From assembly GCA_039818825.1 (NCBI GenBank), contig JBCBTD010000030.1, forward strand, positions 1 to 50,557: DNA of 50,557 bases, in the 5' to 3' direction. The stretch comes from JBCBTD01 sp039818825 (lineage in GTDB: Bacteria > Pseudomonadota > Alphaproteobacteria > Geminicoccales > Geminicoccaceae). Position numbers and translations under genes: made by a program. Numbering within the stretch: the stretch's first letter is position 1; each line of letters opens with the position of its first letter. Shown one piece after another: positions 24,961-33,826 of the stretch. The notes beneath the pieces were generated by a model, which had not been told where the DNA came from, did not search any database, and was given only the letters and a program-made list of their open reading frames with translations.

Positions 24961-26034
24961 TCAGTGCCGCATGAGGATACGTTGACGGGTGGAATCGATG
25001 ATGGCGGCGAACAAGATGACGGCACCCTTGGCGCCCAGAACCACGAACAACGACATACCCAATAGCTTGAGGCTGGTGTCGATGACGACGAGGAACAGGA
25101 CGCCGCCCACGGTCCAGACGATCTTGCCCTTGCCGCCGGCGAGGCTGGTACCGCCAATCACCACCGCAGCGATGATGTCGAGCAGAATGCGCTCGCCAAG
25201 CACCGGCGTGCCGGTCTCCAGCCGCCCGGTGTAGAGGATCGACGCGATGGCTGCGCAGACACCGGAAATGACGAACGCCCAGAGGATTGCCGTCTTCACC
25301 GGCACGCCCGAGACTTCCGCCGCTTTGCGATTGATGCCGATCGCATAAAGCCAACGACCGAACACCGTGCGGCTCAACAGGAGATGGGCGGTGATGCCGA
25401 CCGCCAGCGCCACCCAAAGCGAATGGGGGATGCCGTAGGCACTGCCCTGTCCGATCGCCACGAAGCTCCGCGGGAGGCCGGCAATGCTGCTCGTCTCACT
25501 GTGACCCGTCGTGTACCAGATGGCGAGGCCGCTCAGGAACATCAGGCCGACCAGGGTGACGATGATGGGCGGCATGCCCAATCGCGTACAGCTCCAGCCG
25601 TTGAACCAACCGACCAGCCCGCCGACGACAAGGAAGGTCAAGACACCCACGGGCACGGCGAGCCACGTATCGCCCAAATAGCCACCGTCGCTGGTCATGA
25701 CTGACGCGCCAACGACACTCGCCATGGCGATGATACTGGTCACCGAAAGATCGATGCCGGCGACGATGAGTACGAACGTCTGCCCAATCGCCACGACCAG
25801 CAGCGGGAGCATGTCGGTCAGCATGTTGTAGATCGACCGCGGGCTGGCAATCTCCGGCACGATCGGCAACACGGCCACGAAGTAGATGAGAGTAAGGTAG
25901 AAGACCAGATACTCTGACAGAATCAGCCGCTCGACCAGATGGCGAGCGCCCGCCGCTGAGGCCGAGGCCGGTTTGCCGGATGCTTCGCGAGCTCTGAGCA
26001 CGCCTCGCCCTGTTCTTGTCAAGAAGTCATGCAC
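24961..26034 (-). CDS. Sugar ABC transporter permease (RbsC/XylH type), 2
   Basis: 357 residues, multi-spanning, with AIGQTFVLIVAGIDLSVTS near residue 100 and GGTSLAGGKGKIVWTVGG near 300, the same family as the other permease. Two non-identical permeases suggest a heterodimeric channel. GTG 26034 is the track of homology; the first ~30 residues are variable, so a slightly later start is possible. It lies 66 bases after the binding-protein gene. Confidence 0.92.
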   Translation of the reverse strand: MHDFLTRTGRGVLRAREASGKPASASAAGARHLVERLILSEYLVFYLTLIYFVAVLPIVPEIASPRSIYNMLTDMLPLLVVAIGQTFVLIVAGIDLSVTSIIAMASVVGASVMTSDGGYLGDTWLAVPVGVLTFLVVGGLVGWFNGWSCTRLGMPPIIVTLVGLMFLSGLAIWYTTGHSETSSIAGLPRSFVAIGQGSAYGIPHSLWVALAVGITAHLLLSRTVFGRWLYAIGINRKAAEVSGVPVKTAILWAFVISGVCAAIASILYTGRLETGTPVLGERILLDIIAAVVIGGTSLAGGKGKIVWTVGGVLFLVVIDTSLKLLGMSLFVVLGAKGAVILFAAIIDSTRQRILMRH

Positions 26035-26100
26035 GAGTAGCGGGCAGAGGTACCCGGCGCATCTCGAGAAACGCGCCGAGGGCTCTGTTCATTCGGAACC

Positions 26101-27114
26101 CTATTGTTCCTTCTGCCAGACGATGTAGCCCCACATCTCGTCGCGGACATCTTCCAGGTTGGCCTGGGTGATGACGAAGCCCGGATCCAGCAGCAACTTC
26201 TCGGGCTTCTCGCCGGCCCAAAGGTCCTCGAACGCGCCGAACGCCATGTCCACCTCGAGAAAGAGGTTCTGCACGCCACACGCATCGAGATAGCCGTCGA
26301 TCAAGCGCTGATACGCTCCGGCATCACCGTCGAAGCCGCCGAAGAGAACGTGACCATCCTCACCGCGCGGATGCCATTTGCCGGCGATCTTGAGCGCTTG
26401 CTCGATTTGCGGATGCAGGAAGTCGGAGGACGTTACGAGGAAGTTGATGTCGGGGTTGGCCTGGAGCGCGTTCGTCAGCCCCGCAAAGGCCTTGTCCGCA
26501 TTCCACTCGGTCGAGACCCGCGAAACGACCTCGATCATGTCCCGGTTCTGGTCGACGACGTCGAAGAAGCCGTCACGGCGCTGAATGGCGTTCACGTCGC
26601 CGAGATCGCCGATGAGGATGCAAGCCTTGTAGCTGCCGCCGAGCGCCTTGGCCTCGTCGACCATGAACTGCACGGTGTCCTGCATGATCTTGCGGTTGTC
26701 GGCCTGGATCGCGACCGAGTACGCATCGCTCTCGGCCGGCGGCCGATTGAAATGGACCATCGGGATGCCGGCTTCGTTGGCGGCACGGATGGCTGGGATC
26801 ACGGCGTTCGCGTCGGTCTGGATGATCAGGATGCCGTCGACCTCGCGCTCGATCATCGCACGAACTTGCTCGAACTGGCGGTTGTCGTCGAAATCGGAGA
26901 TCGCTTCCAACGTCTCCCAGCCCCGCTTCTGGCCTTCCTCGCGCATGATCTCGATGCCCGAGACCCAGAACGGCGAAACCAGGCTGTCGAACAACAAAGC
27001 GACCGTCTTGCCTTGCTGTGCCTTGACCATGATCGGCAGGCCAGCCGTGCCCGCCGCCAAGAGGGCGCCGATGGTGAAACGACGGCGCCCGATGCGCCCT
27101 GCTGCAATGGACAC
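26101..27114 (-). CDS. Periplasmic sugar-binding protein of the ABC importer
   Basis: 337 residues, periplasmic-binding-protein type 1 (ribose/xylose/LacI-like) fold: TVALLFDSLVSPFWVSGIEI, EVDGILIIQTDANAV and the late GGFDGDAGAYQRLIDGYLDA. The N-terminus has a GRRRFTIGALLAAGTAG stretch ending near KAQQG, which looks like a Tat-type or a Sec-type signal with a twin arginine. GTG 27114 was chosen for its strong Shine-Dalgarno (AGGGAGG, about 5 bases before); the open frame extends far upstream but that part is not family-like. It is the first gene of the importer operon. A related ligand class (sugars, inositols, polyols) is likely. Confidence 0.92.
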   Translation of the reverse strand: MSIAAGRIGRRRFTIGALLAAGTAGLPIMVKAQQGKTVALLFDSLVSPFWVSGIEIMREEGQKRGWETLEAISDFDDNRQFEQVRAMIEREVDGILIIQTDANAVIPAIRAANEAGIPMVHFNRPPAESDAYSVAIQADNRKIMQDTVQFMVDEAKALGGSYKACILIGDLGDVNAIQRRDGFFDVVDQNRDMIEVVSRVSTEWNADKAFAGLTNALQANPDINFLVTSSDFLHPQIEQALKIAGKWHPRGEDGHVLFGGFDGDAGAYQRLIDGYLDACGVQNLFLEVDMAFGAFEDLWAGEKPEKLLLDPGFVITQANLEDVRDEMWGYIVWQKEQ

Positions 27115-28309
27115 GGATGCCTCCCTTGGCTTCGTTCGTTCTTGCGGATGTTCGACGCCCGTCTTCAGCGCGCACGTTCCGAACCCCGTTGGTGGTGAGT
27201 ATGTCAGTTCCAATGCCGCATCAAGCATCCTGGTCGATCTCTCGAGCACCAGCCCCTCGGCACCGACGACCGACACGGCACGCTTGCTCCACGCGGTGTC
27301 GTCAGAAACGATACTGAACGAGCCGTCACGACCTTGCGGCGCGATGGCTTCCTCCGGCCATGGCCGGCCCGCTCGACAGGCGAGCGCTCGGTTCACCGAC
27401 CCGCCTTGGGTCGCAGGCTCGTCGGCGGCGAACCACGCGCGGTCCGCGCGTTCTGTTCGGCCAGGGGATCCGCATCGCTCCCCTGGCGATCGATCGAGAC
27501 GGGTCGTGGGTCGTCCGGAACGGCGCTGCCGCCAGCACACCGCCCAAACTCTGGCTATTGGTGATGTTGCCGACGCATTCGGCGCGACCCCGATCGACGA
27601 CAGAACAGGCGCATCCAGGACACTCCGAGCAGCCTTCGAGGTACCACTTGCCGCCTCAGGCCGCTGGCGCGGAGAGTGGACTCCAGGGCACGTCACAAGG
27701 CTCTGATCGAGTGGCATGCGGCTGGCTTGGCGTGCGAACGGTGTACGTTGCCGTCGCGCGACGAGGTTTTTTGATTGCTGTTTAGATACAAATAGGACAC
27801 ACTAACGTTATGATGTTTGCCGAGACGCCGTCCTGAGCAGAAATGTGAACGTCGTGGTTCGACTCAGCCGGCACCTGCCGCATCAGCATTCGCCGATGGC
27901 GGCATTCGGAGTACGATCACAACGATCTGCCTATCCGCTATTCTTCTACTCGGGCATTGAAGATCCGCAGCGCGCGGCAGTTGCCGAGAGAAGGAACAGG
28001 CGATGAAGCACCATCTTCCAACAGCGCCTCAACAGCTGCTTCTCACGCTACTGATGACGGGTGTGTGATGTGCTCGACTCACTTTTTCACGCGGTGGCCG
28101 AGGACACGCCCGACATGAACCGCGGCGGCCGTGGCGTGGCCACGCTGGCAAACATGCCAACCGTCGCCAGCCGAGGTCCGGAGCGAAGATGGCGCCGGGC
28201 CCTCGAGGCCTCGAGCTCTTCGAGTGGCGTCGATGCGGCGCTTTCACGGTGCTTGGCCCTTGCGTAGGGCGGCACCTGTGACGGGAGCGAACAGGGGGGA
28301 CACGAAGCG
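27115..28309. other. 1.2-kb stretch without a convincing gene
   Basis: It separates the importer operon (leftward) and the AAA+ regulator (rightward), so it should hold both promoters. An AT-rich patch lies at about 27770-27830. TGGCAT plus GGC at 27712-27726 approximates a -24/-12 (sigma-54) site but lies ~600 bases from the regulator. Longer open frames here give low-complexity arginine-rich translations on both strands and were not accepted. One tiny frame is listed separately. Confidence 0.4.
28003..28068 (+). CDS. Possible 21-residue leader peptide
   Basis: The frame is ATG AAG CAC CAT ... GTG TGA, encoding 21 residues (MKHHLPTAPQQ followed by a leucine-rich end LLLTLLMTGV). AAGGAA sits about 7 bases before the ATG, a better ribosome site than most in the window. 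It could be a small membrane peptide or leader of the downstream regulator transcript, or chance. No homologue is known to me. Confidence 0.2.
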   Translation: MKHHLPTAPQQLLLTLLMTGV

Positions 28310-29641
28310 ATGAAGCCGATCAACGTCATCGCGCTCGAACGCAGTCGTGTGCTTTCCACGCTGGTCGACGTGTTGCGGGGACTGCGTTTCGACGTCGCCA
28401 TTGCCGAGCCTGGGTCTGCGCCGCTGCCTTGTGATGCGGGCCGGAGCATCGCCTATCTCGGCCCGCGCCCTTGGCCCGAGAGAACGATCGATTCAGCCGT
28501 CTCGGCTGACCTGCTGGCGGTCGGCGACGGTGCTTTCGATTGGATCGGCCCCCAGGTCGAGCGTGCCAGCGACTTCCTCACCTGGCCGTGCAGCACGCGC
28601 GAACTCGTCGTTCGCCTGCGCCGCAACGGTTTTTCGACCCATCGAGAGCGCGAGGCTCCAGAGCGTCGTGCATTGAGCGAACGCGCGGCCGAGATGGGCA
28701 TGATCGGCCGGTCGCCGGTTTTCGTGGACGCGCTCGTCACGCTCCGCCAGTTCGCGCAAAGCGACGCAACGGTACTGATCGAAGGCGAAACGGGCACCGG
28801 GAAGGAATGCGCTGCACGCGCCATCCACGCGTTCAGCGCGCGGCGCGACGGCCCATTCGAGGCGGTCAACTGCGGCGCCCTACCCGAAGCCCTGATCGAG
28901 AGCGAGTTCTTCGGGCACGAGCGCGGCGCCTTCACCGACGCCAAAACCGCGCGTAGTGGTTTCGTCGATCAGGCTGCCGGCGGCACGTTGATGCTGGACG
29001 AGGTCGAAGCGCTGCATCCCAAAGCGCAGGTCGCACTTCTGCGTTTCCTGGAGAGCTTCGAGTACCGCCGAGTAGGCGGCGCGCGGACGCGTCACTGCGA
29101 CTTGCGGATCATCTCGGCCAGCAACGAGAACTTGGATGCGCTGGTCCGGCGGGGCGTGTTTCGGCGTGACCTGCTTTACCGGCTGAACGTCCTGTCGCTG
29201 ACGTTGCCGCCGTTGCGTGACCGTCCAGGCGACGTGGAGCTTCTGGCCGGGTATCTCCTGGACCGGTTCACCGCACGCTACGGTCTTCCGCCGATGCGCC
29301 TGACCCCCGCTGCGCGCCAATGGCTGACCGCACAACGGTGGCCGGGCAACGTGCGCGAGCTGGAGAATCGAATACATCGGGCCGTGGTCAGGGCGGCCGA
29401 CGGCCATCTGTCGTTGGGCGACTACGCCGTTTCCGAGGACGGCGCGTCGCTGCCCCCGTTCAACACGGCCAAACGAGCAGCGATCCAGCGCTTCGAGCAA
29501 CAATACGTCACCGAACTTCTGCAGCAGACCGGCGGCAACGTGACCCGCGCGGCGCGGCTGGCCGACAAGGAGCGGCGTTGTTTCGGCAGGCTGCTCGCCA
29601 AGCACAGTATCGAGGCTGACGCCTTCAAACCGCGTCCTTGA
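28310..29641 (+). CDS. AAA+ enhancer-binding-type transcriptional regulator with GAFTDA loop
   Basis: 443 residues. An N-terminal ~110-residue pseudo-receiver-like domain has no phospho-acceptor Asp that I can place (its end, DFLTWPCSTRELVVRLR, resembles a receiver C-terminus). The AAA+ domain of the NtrC class follows: Walker A GETGTGKE (159-166), Walker B GTLMLDEVEAL (225-235), arginine-finger region RRDLLYRLNVL, WPGNVRELEN. A Fis-type HTH (about 405-432, GGNVTRAARLADKERRC) ends the protein. The sigma-54-contacting GAFTGA loop reads GAFTDA (206-211). It may therefore act on sigma-54 with changed efficiency, or on sigma-70 as reported for some relatives. Its stop is 3 bases from the end of the opposing tail-particle operon, whose regulator it could be. 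The Shine-Dalgarno AGGGGGGA precedes ATG 28310. Confidence 0.88.
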   Translation: MKPINVIALERSRVLSTLVDVLRGLRFDVAIAEPGSAPLPCDAGRSIAYLGPRPWPERTIDSAVSADLLAVGDGAFDWIGPQVERASDFLTWPCSTRELVVRLRRNGFSTHREREAPERRALSERAAEMGMIGRSPVFVDALVTLRQFAQSDATVLIEGETGTGKECAARAIHAFSARRDGPFEAVNCGALPEALIESEFFGHERGAFTDAKTARSGFVDQAAGGTLMLDEVEALHPKAQVALLRFLESFEYRRVGGARTRHCDLRIISASNENLDALVRRGVFRRDLLYRLNVLSLTLPPLRDRPGDVELLAGYLLDRFTARYGLPPMRLTPAARQWLTAQRWPGNVRELENRIHRAVVRAADGHLSLGDYAVSEDGASLPPFNTAKRAAIQRFEQQYVTELLQQTGGNVTRAARLADKERRCFGRLLAKHSIEADAFKPRP

Positions 29642-29644
29642 CCG

Positions 29645-32600
29645 TCAGCGGATCCGCCGAGAGGCGATCAGGCTGCGCGCGTTCTGGACCAACCTCGCGG
29701 CGAGCTGCGGCGCGAACCCGAGGCGGCGCACCAGCGCGTCCGGTCGCGCCATGGCCAGCTGACGCGGCGAGGTGATGCCGATCTCGCGGAGGGCCGAAGC
29801 CCGCGCTTCCCCGACCTCGGTGACCGTGGTGATTTCGATCGCCGGCTCGATCAACGCCTCGCCTCTGATCGTCAGCCGGTGATCCCGCTCGCGTTCGATC
29901 CCACGCGTCAGGGCCAGGCGTTCGGCGGCCAGGCGGGTTCTGGCGTTGAACGTCACGGCGCTGCCTGGCCGGATCATCGAAATCGCGGCCGGCGACTGCA
30001 TTTGCTGCTCGGTCGGCTTGGCACAGCTGCAGCACGGGTCCGCCTCGCAGTCGTCTCCAGGGATGGAATCGGCAGGCGTAGGCTGACAAAGCCCACCCGC
30101 CGGTGTCTCGGTTGGTGGCGAGGGCGCCGGCTCGAAGGCAACCTTGAAGTTGCGGATCGTGAGATTGCCCGAAGCCTCGGACAGGAACGACAGGGGCAAG
30201 GTCGTGACCGCCTCCTGCCGCAACGTCACCTCACCGACGTTCAGCACAGCGCCAGGCGCCAGCTCGATCGCGACAGCCAGCGCCGCAGCCATCGCCGGCG
30301 CCGGCGCGGCAAGGCGGGTCAGACCGCCGCCGCCTTGCACGATCTCGGCCGTCAGGGCCGGTCCGACCGCGTTGGCGTCGGCGTCTTCCCAGGAAAGCGA
30401 AACGGTCGGCGCGCCCGCCTGGATGGCCCGATCGACTCGTCCGTGCAGCTCGAGGGACACATCGGCCGCGGCGACGGCCTCGACACGTTGCGTCAAGCGC
30501 ACGGTCCGGCGCGCAGCGTCGACGTTCTCCAGCCTGGCGATGCCCGAGGCGAAGTCGATGTCCAGCGCCACGGGCTGGCTCGCCTCGAACCCGTTGGGAC
30601 GCGGCGCCAAGGCTTCGGGCGGGTCGAGCTGCCAGCCCGGAAGCTCCGGCGGATCGGTCGCCGGCGTTTTCGGTGCGTCGCGAAAGCCGGCGTTCGCAAG
30701 TCCCGTCGGCGTCGCCTGCAACGAGACGCTATCCAGGACGAATGCTGTCTCACCGACAGCCAAGAGCCGGAGTTCCAGACGGGTCGCATCGTCGGGCGCC
30801 GTGACCCGCAGCCGGTTCTCGTGGAGGATCACCGACCTGATGACCGCGAGTACGGTCACTGGCGGTGGCACGTCGTCCCCATCGAAGACCGGCACGTGTT
30901 GGTGCGGCACGAGCACGTCGACGCGCGCTACGCCGCAATCGCCGCGCCGCCAAATCAGTTCGGCGCGCGCGTCCTCGCCAACACGGAACCCGGCCACGAT
31001 GAGCTCGTAGGTGCAACCGGGGCTGGCAACGAGCAGCTGGGACAGCGAACTCGGGTCGGGCCCGGTCAGCGCCAACACGTTGCCTCCCCCTGCCGTCGTG
31101 CTGATGGCCGACGTCACGAACCTGACGATCGGCTCGTTGCCGTCGCTGATCCAGCCGCCGGGCACGTAGGAACCGTCCACGCCCTCACGGTCAGCGAAAT
31201 CGCCGTTCTCCAGCTGCTCGCCGCGCGGGCATGCAGCTGCTCGCTTTTTCGCGACGACCTTGTTGGCGGGTCCCGTCAAACGGGTGCCGCCGAACGCGAA
31301 GTCGACGCGTCCCAGAGGCTGGAAGTCGTCGAGCGACACCAATTCGGCTTCGGCATCGCGTCCGATCTCGACCTTGACGGGCACTTTGAAGGCAGGGCTT
31401 TCACGGCGGAGGCGCAATCGGATCTCGGGCACACTGGCCGTGCCGTCGATCTCCGCCGGCCGCCACGACAGGCCGCCGTTGCCGCTGGTCTGCGGCGCCA
31501 CCGGGTCGGGAACCTTGGCCTCACCGACCGACAACGTCGCTGCACCCTCGACCGCCTGCACCACCAGCCACCAGCGCTTGCGCGGCAGGTTCGCCGCCGC
31601 GGCCGCCAAGGTGAGCGCGCGCGCCAGTCGGACCGACGCCCAGCCGGGCGAAGCGAACCGCGCATCGGTGATTTGCAGCGACACCGGCTCGGTCAGGATG
31701 CTCTCAGGCGAGGGTTTGCCGTCCTGGTCAGCCCGGACGTCGCACTGCAATCCGCATTGGCGCCCGTCGGTTGCGAGCAGCAGGTCGATCGCGTTGACCT
31801 CTGTCTCCTCCGTCAACGCGAAGGGCTGCGCGACGGCCGTGCCAGCGGCCAACGACAGGCGACCCGGCGGCGCGCGCTCGACCAGTGGGCCCAGAACGAC
31901 CTCACTGCCATCGAAGCGGCCGATCAGGTCGATCGACGTGCCGTTGGCCGCCAGCTGCTTTCCCGCTGGGACCATCAGTTGCAGCAGGTCGTCGGCCGCC
32001 GCCGGCGCACCAGCGACGCCGAACTCCAGCTTGGCCTCGGCCAGGTCCTCGCCCAAGGGTTCGACCACCTCGTCGAACTCGATCTCTGCGCTGAGCGTCA
32101 AGCGCGCGGTGCCGTCGACGGTGAGGGTGACGGGGATCTCCAGGCTACCGCCCGCGGCCGCGCCACCTGCAGCCGTCGCCTCGTCGACCGCCAGCTGCAC
32201 GACGTCGGCGAGGTCCGGCGTCTCGATCTCGGTAAGAAGGTCGCCCGCTGATACGAAAGCACTCTCCACCCCGCCCACGGTGAGCCGGAGGTTCGAGGCG
32301 ACGGCCCGCAACGTAAGACGATTGAGGTCGATAGCGGTCGTGCCAGGGGCTGGCGTCCAGAGACGCATTCGCGCCGCCGCAATTGCTGGCAGCGACGCAC
32401 CGTCCGTCGGTATGTTGTCGGGTATGGTGAAGTCCGGATCACCGTTGGCCGCGATCGTCCCTCGAGCATTCACGCGCACGAAGACACCACCCAGGTCGAT
32501 CTGGAAGGTCGCGCCCGAAAGAGCGTTCACCAGCGGAGCGACCGCGTCGGCCTGTTCGGCGATCCGCCGCCCCTGGAAAGCGATCTCCACCCAGTGCGGG

Positions 32601-32851
32601 GGGCTCACGGAAACGGTCTTCTGAACGCCGGGCCGCCGGTCAGGGTCGAGGTCGTCGAACCCAGGCGCATCCCCGGGGTCGAAGCGTACACGCTCGCGGT
32701 CGATGCCTAGGCCGTCGGTCGCATCCGGGCGCACCGGCGTGATGGTGAAGCGAGCGGAGCGCACGGTCGAACCCGGCGGCAGGCTGCGCAGCGTGTACCG
32801 CCGCTCGCCACTGAAGAAGCCTGCCGCCTCGAACCGTTCAACCGTGCGCAT
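29645..32851 (-). CDS. Large beta-rich protein with C-terminal helix-hairpin-helix, last gene of the tail operon
   Basis: 1068 residues, family not recognised. Most of it is predicted beta-sandwich repeats with carbohydrate-binding-module style segments (ENGDFADREGVDGSYVPGGW near residue 550, LANAGFRDAPK near 720), as in fibre or surface-binding proteins. A Cys cluster (DDCEADPCCSCAK) lies near residue 948. The last ~60 residues form a helix-hairpin-helix module (VTEVGEARASALREIGITS then DALVRRLGFAPQLAARLVQN). Position at the end of the baseplate operon suggests a fibre, adhesin or payload. Its end faces the AAA+ regulator at 3 bases, leaving no room for a separate terminator. Confidence 0.7.
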   Translation of the reverse strand: MRTVERFEAAGFFSGERRYTLRSLPPGSTVRSARFTITPVRPDATDGLGIDRERVRFDPGDAPGFDDLDPDRRPGVQKTVSVSPPHWVEIAFQGRRIAEQADAVAPLVNALSGATFQIDLGGVFVRVNARGTIAANGDPDFTIPDNIPTDGASLPAIAAARMRLWTPAPGTTAIDLNRLTLRAVASNLRLTVGGVESAFVSAGDLLTEIETPDLADVVQLAVDEATAAGGAAAGGSLEIPVTLTVDGTARLTLSAEIEFDEVVEPLGEDLAEAKLEFGVAGAPAAADDLLQLMVPAGKQLAANGTSIDLIGRFDGSEVVLGPLVERAPPGRLSLAAGTAVAQPFALTEETEVNAIDLLLATDGRQCGLQCDVRADQDGKPSPESILTEPVSLQITDARFASPGWASVRLARALTLAAAAANLPRKRWWLVVQAVEGAATLSVGEAKVPDPVAPQTSGNGGLSWRPAEIDGTASVPEIRLRLRRESPAFKVPVKVEIGRDAEAELVSLDDFQPLGRVDFAFGGTRLTGPANKVVAKKRAAACPRGEQLENGDFADREGVDGSYVPGGWISDGNEPIVRFVTSAISTTAGGGNVLALTGPDPSSLSQLLVASPGCTYELIVAGFRVGEDARAELIWRRGDCGVARVDVLVPHQHVPVFDGDDVPPPVTVLAVIRSVILHENRLRVTAPDDATRLELRLLAVGETAFVLDSVSLQATPTGLANAGFRDAPKTPATDPPELPGWQLDPPEALAPRPNGFEASQPVALDIDFASGIARLENVDAARRTVRLTQRVEAVAAADVSLELHGRVDRAIQAGAPTVSLSWEDADANAVGPALTAEIVQGGGGLTRLAAPAPAMAAALAVAIELAPGAVLNVGEVTLRQEAVTTLPLSFLSEASGNLTIRNFKVAFEPAPSPPTETPAGGLCQPTPADSIPGDDCEADPCCSCAKPTEQQMQSPAAISMIRPGSAVTFNARTRLAAERLALTRGIERERDHRLTIRGEALIEPAIEITTVTEVGEARASALREIGITSPRQLAMARPDALVRRLGFAPQLAARLVQNARSLIASRRIR

Positions 32852-32890
32852 CCCAAGGCCCTCACGCGCCCACCGCCGATGGTGCTGCCG

Positions 32891-33826
32891 TCACACCTTC
32901 AACAGCACGGCGACGCACAGTGGCCGCGGCGGCTCGCCGTCGGCGCGGGTCTCCGACGTCTGAAACAGCAAGCCCACGGTGTTGAGGTCGACCTGTGCAA
33001 CCGTCACGTCGCGCGGGCAGCGCTCCGTCCGGTCACCGTCGTTCCCGTCGTCATCGGTCGTCGTGAGACCCGGGTTGATCGTCTTCGCCTTGATCATCTT
33101 CAAGAACAACTCGTCGGCGTCGCCCTTCTCCTTCAACGATCCGACCGTGCGCTCTTCGCGGCAACAGCGCTCGAACCAAGGCGAATGGCAAAACTCCTCC
33201 GGATCGAGCGCGTCGCTGGGATCCTCGAACATCTTCTCCCAGAACTCCGCCTCGAAATCTTGCAGACTGCTTTCGTCATTGTAGGTCACGCCGAGAAGAT
33301 CAGCGTACTCGAACAACGGGTACTTGAACGCAGGGCCGTTGGTTTCTTCGATCGTGATCGACCCAGGGCCGCCGGCGTCGGGGTCCGGATTACGGATCTT
33401 CCTCTCGCTGGAGTGGTAGAGGAACATCTTCACCTCTTCGACGTGCCGGTCGTCATCATGGGCACAGACGACGTCGAAGGATTTCAGCTCGTAGACGTCG
33501 ACGAGCGGGCACCGCTTCAAGCCGTGCTCGATCAGGCGCAGCTCGCCGTGAACGAGCCGCTTGATGACCATTCGATAGCCGGTCTGGGTAGGGAATTCCT
33601 GCATAGCCTTCTCCAGAAATCTGTCCAGGAGCTCCTGGGGTGTTTCACCGGCCAGCTTCTCGCTGTTGCCGGCATTGGCGATGTCGGTGAGTTCGGCGAC
33701 GGCGGCAGCTATCTGCGTCTGGATGTCGGCGCAGATCCGTTCCTGCATGAGGTTGAATTCCTCGGCGCAAACGGGACCTCCGGCCTTGAACTCGACGTAG
33801 GTCTTTTGCTGGTCGTTCATGGTCAT
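32891..33826 (-). CDS. Conserved-looking protein of the tail operon, function unknown
   Basis: 311 residues, acidic, no signal peptide and no membrane segment. The N-terminus (VEFKAGGPVCAEEFNLMQERI) looks helical and the centre mixed (KMFLYHSSERKIRNPDPD). I recognise no family. ATG 33826 overlaps the stop of the gpI-like gene by 4 bases (ATGA), so it is translated as part of the particle operon. Between a tail protein and a fibre-like protein it could be a chaperone or a fibre-attachment part; both are guesses. Confidence 0.75.
   Translation of the reverse strand: MTMNDQQKTYVEFKAGGPVCAEEFNLMQERICADIQTQIAAAVAELTDIANAGNSEKLAGETPQELLDRFLEKAMQEFPTQTGYRMVIKRLVHGELRLIEHGLKRCPLVDVYELKSFDVVCAHDDDRHVEEVKMFLYHSSERKIRNPDPDAGGPGSITIEETNGPAFKYPLFEYADLLGVTYNDESSLQDFEAEFWEKMFEDPSDALDPEEFCHSPWFERCCREERTVGSLKEKGDADELFLKMIKAKTINPGLTTTDDDGNDGDRTERCPRDVTVAQVDLNTVGLLFQTSETRADGEPPRPLCVAVLLKV

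Noticed and set aside
27115..27717. N-terminal extension of the sugar-binding protein to 27717
   Set aside because: The extra 200 residues are low-complexity, while GTG 27114 has a strong Shine-Dalgarno and a normal signal peptide follows.
27360..27785. Plus-strand frame of 141 codons in the gene-free region
   Set aside because: Arg/Ser/Pro-rich, no ribosome site, no resemblance to a family; ends in an AT-rich patch by chance.
29879..32251. 790-codon plus-strand open frame opposite the beta-rich protein
   Set aside because: Arg- and Gln-rich translation without motifs, fully inside the coupled minus-strand gene run.
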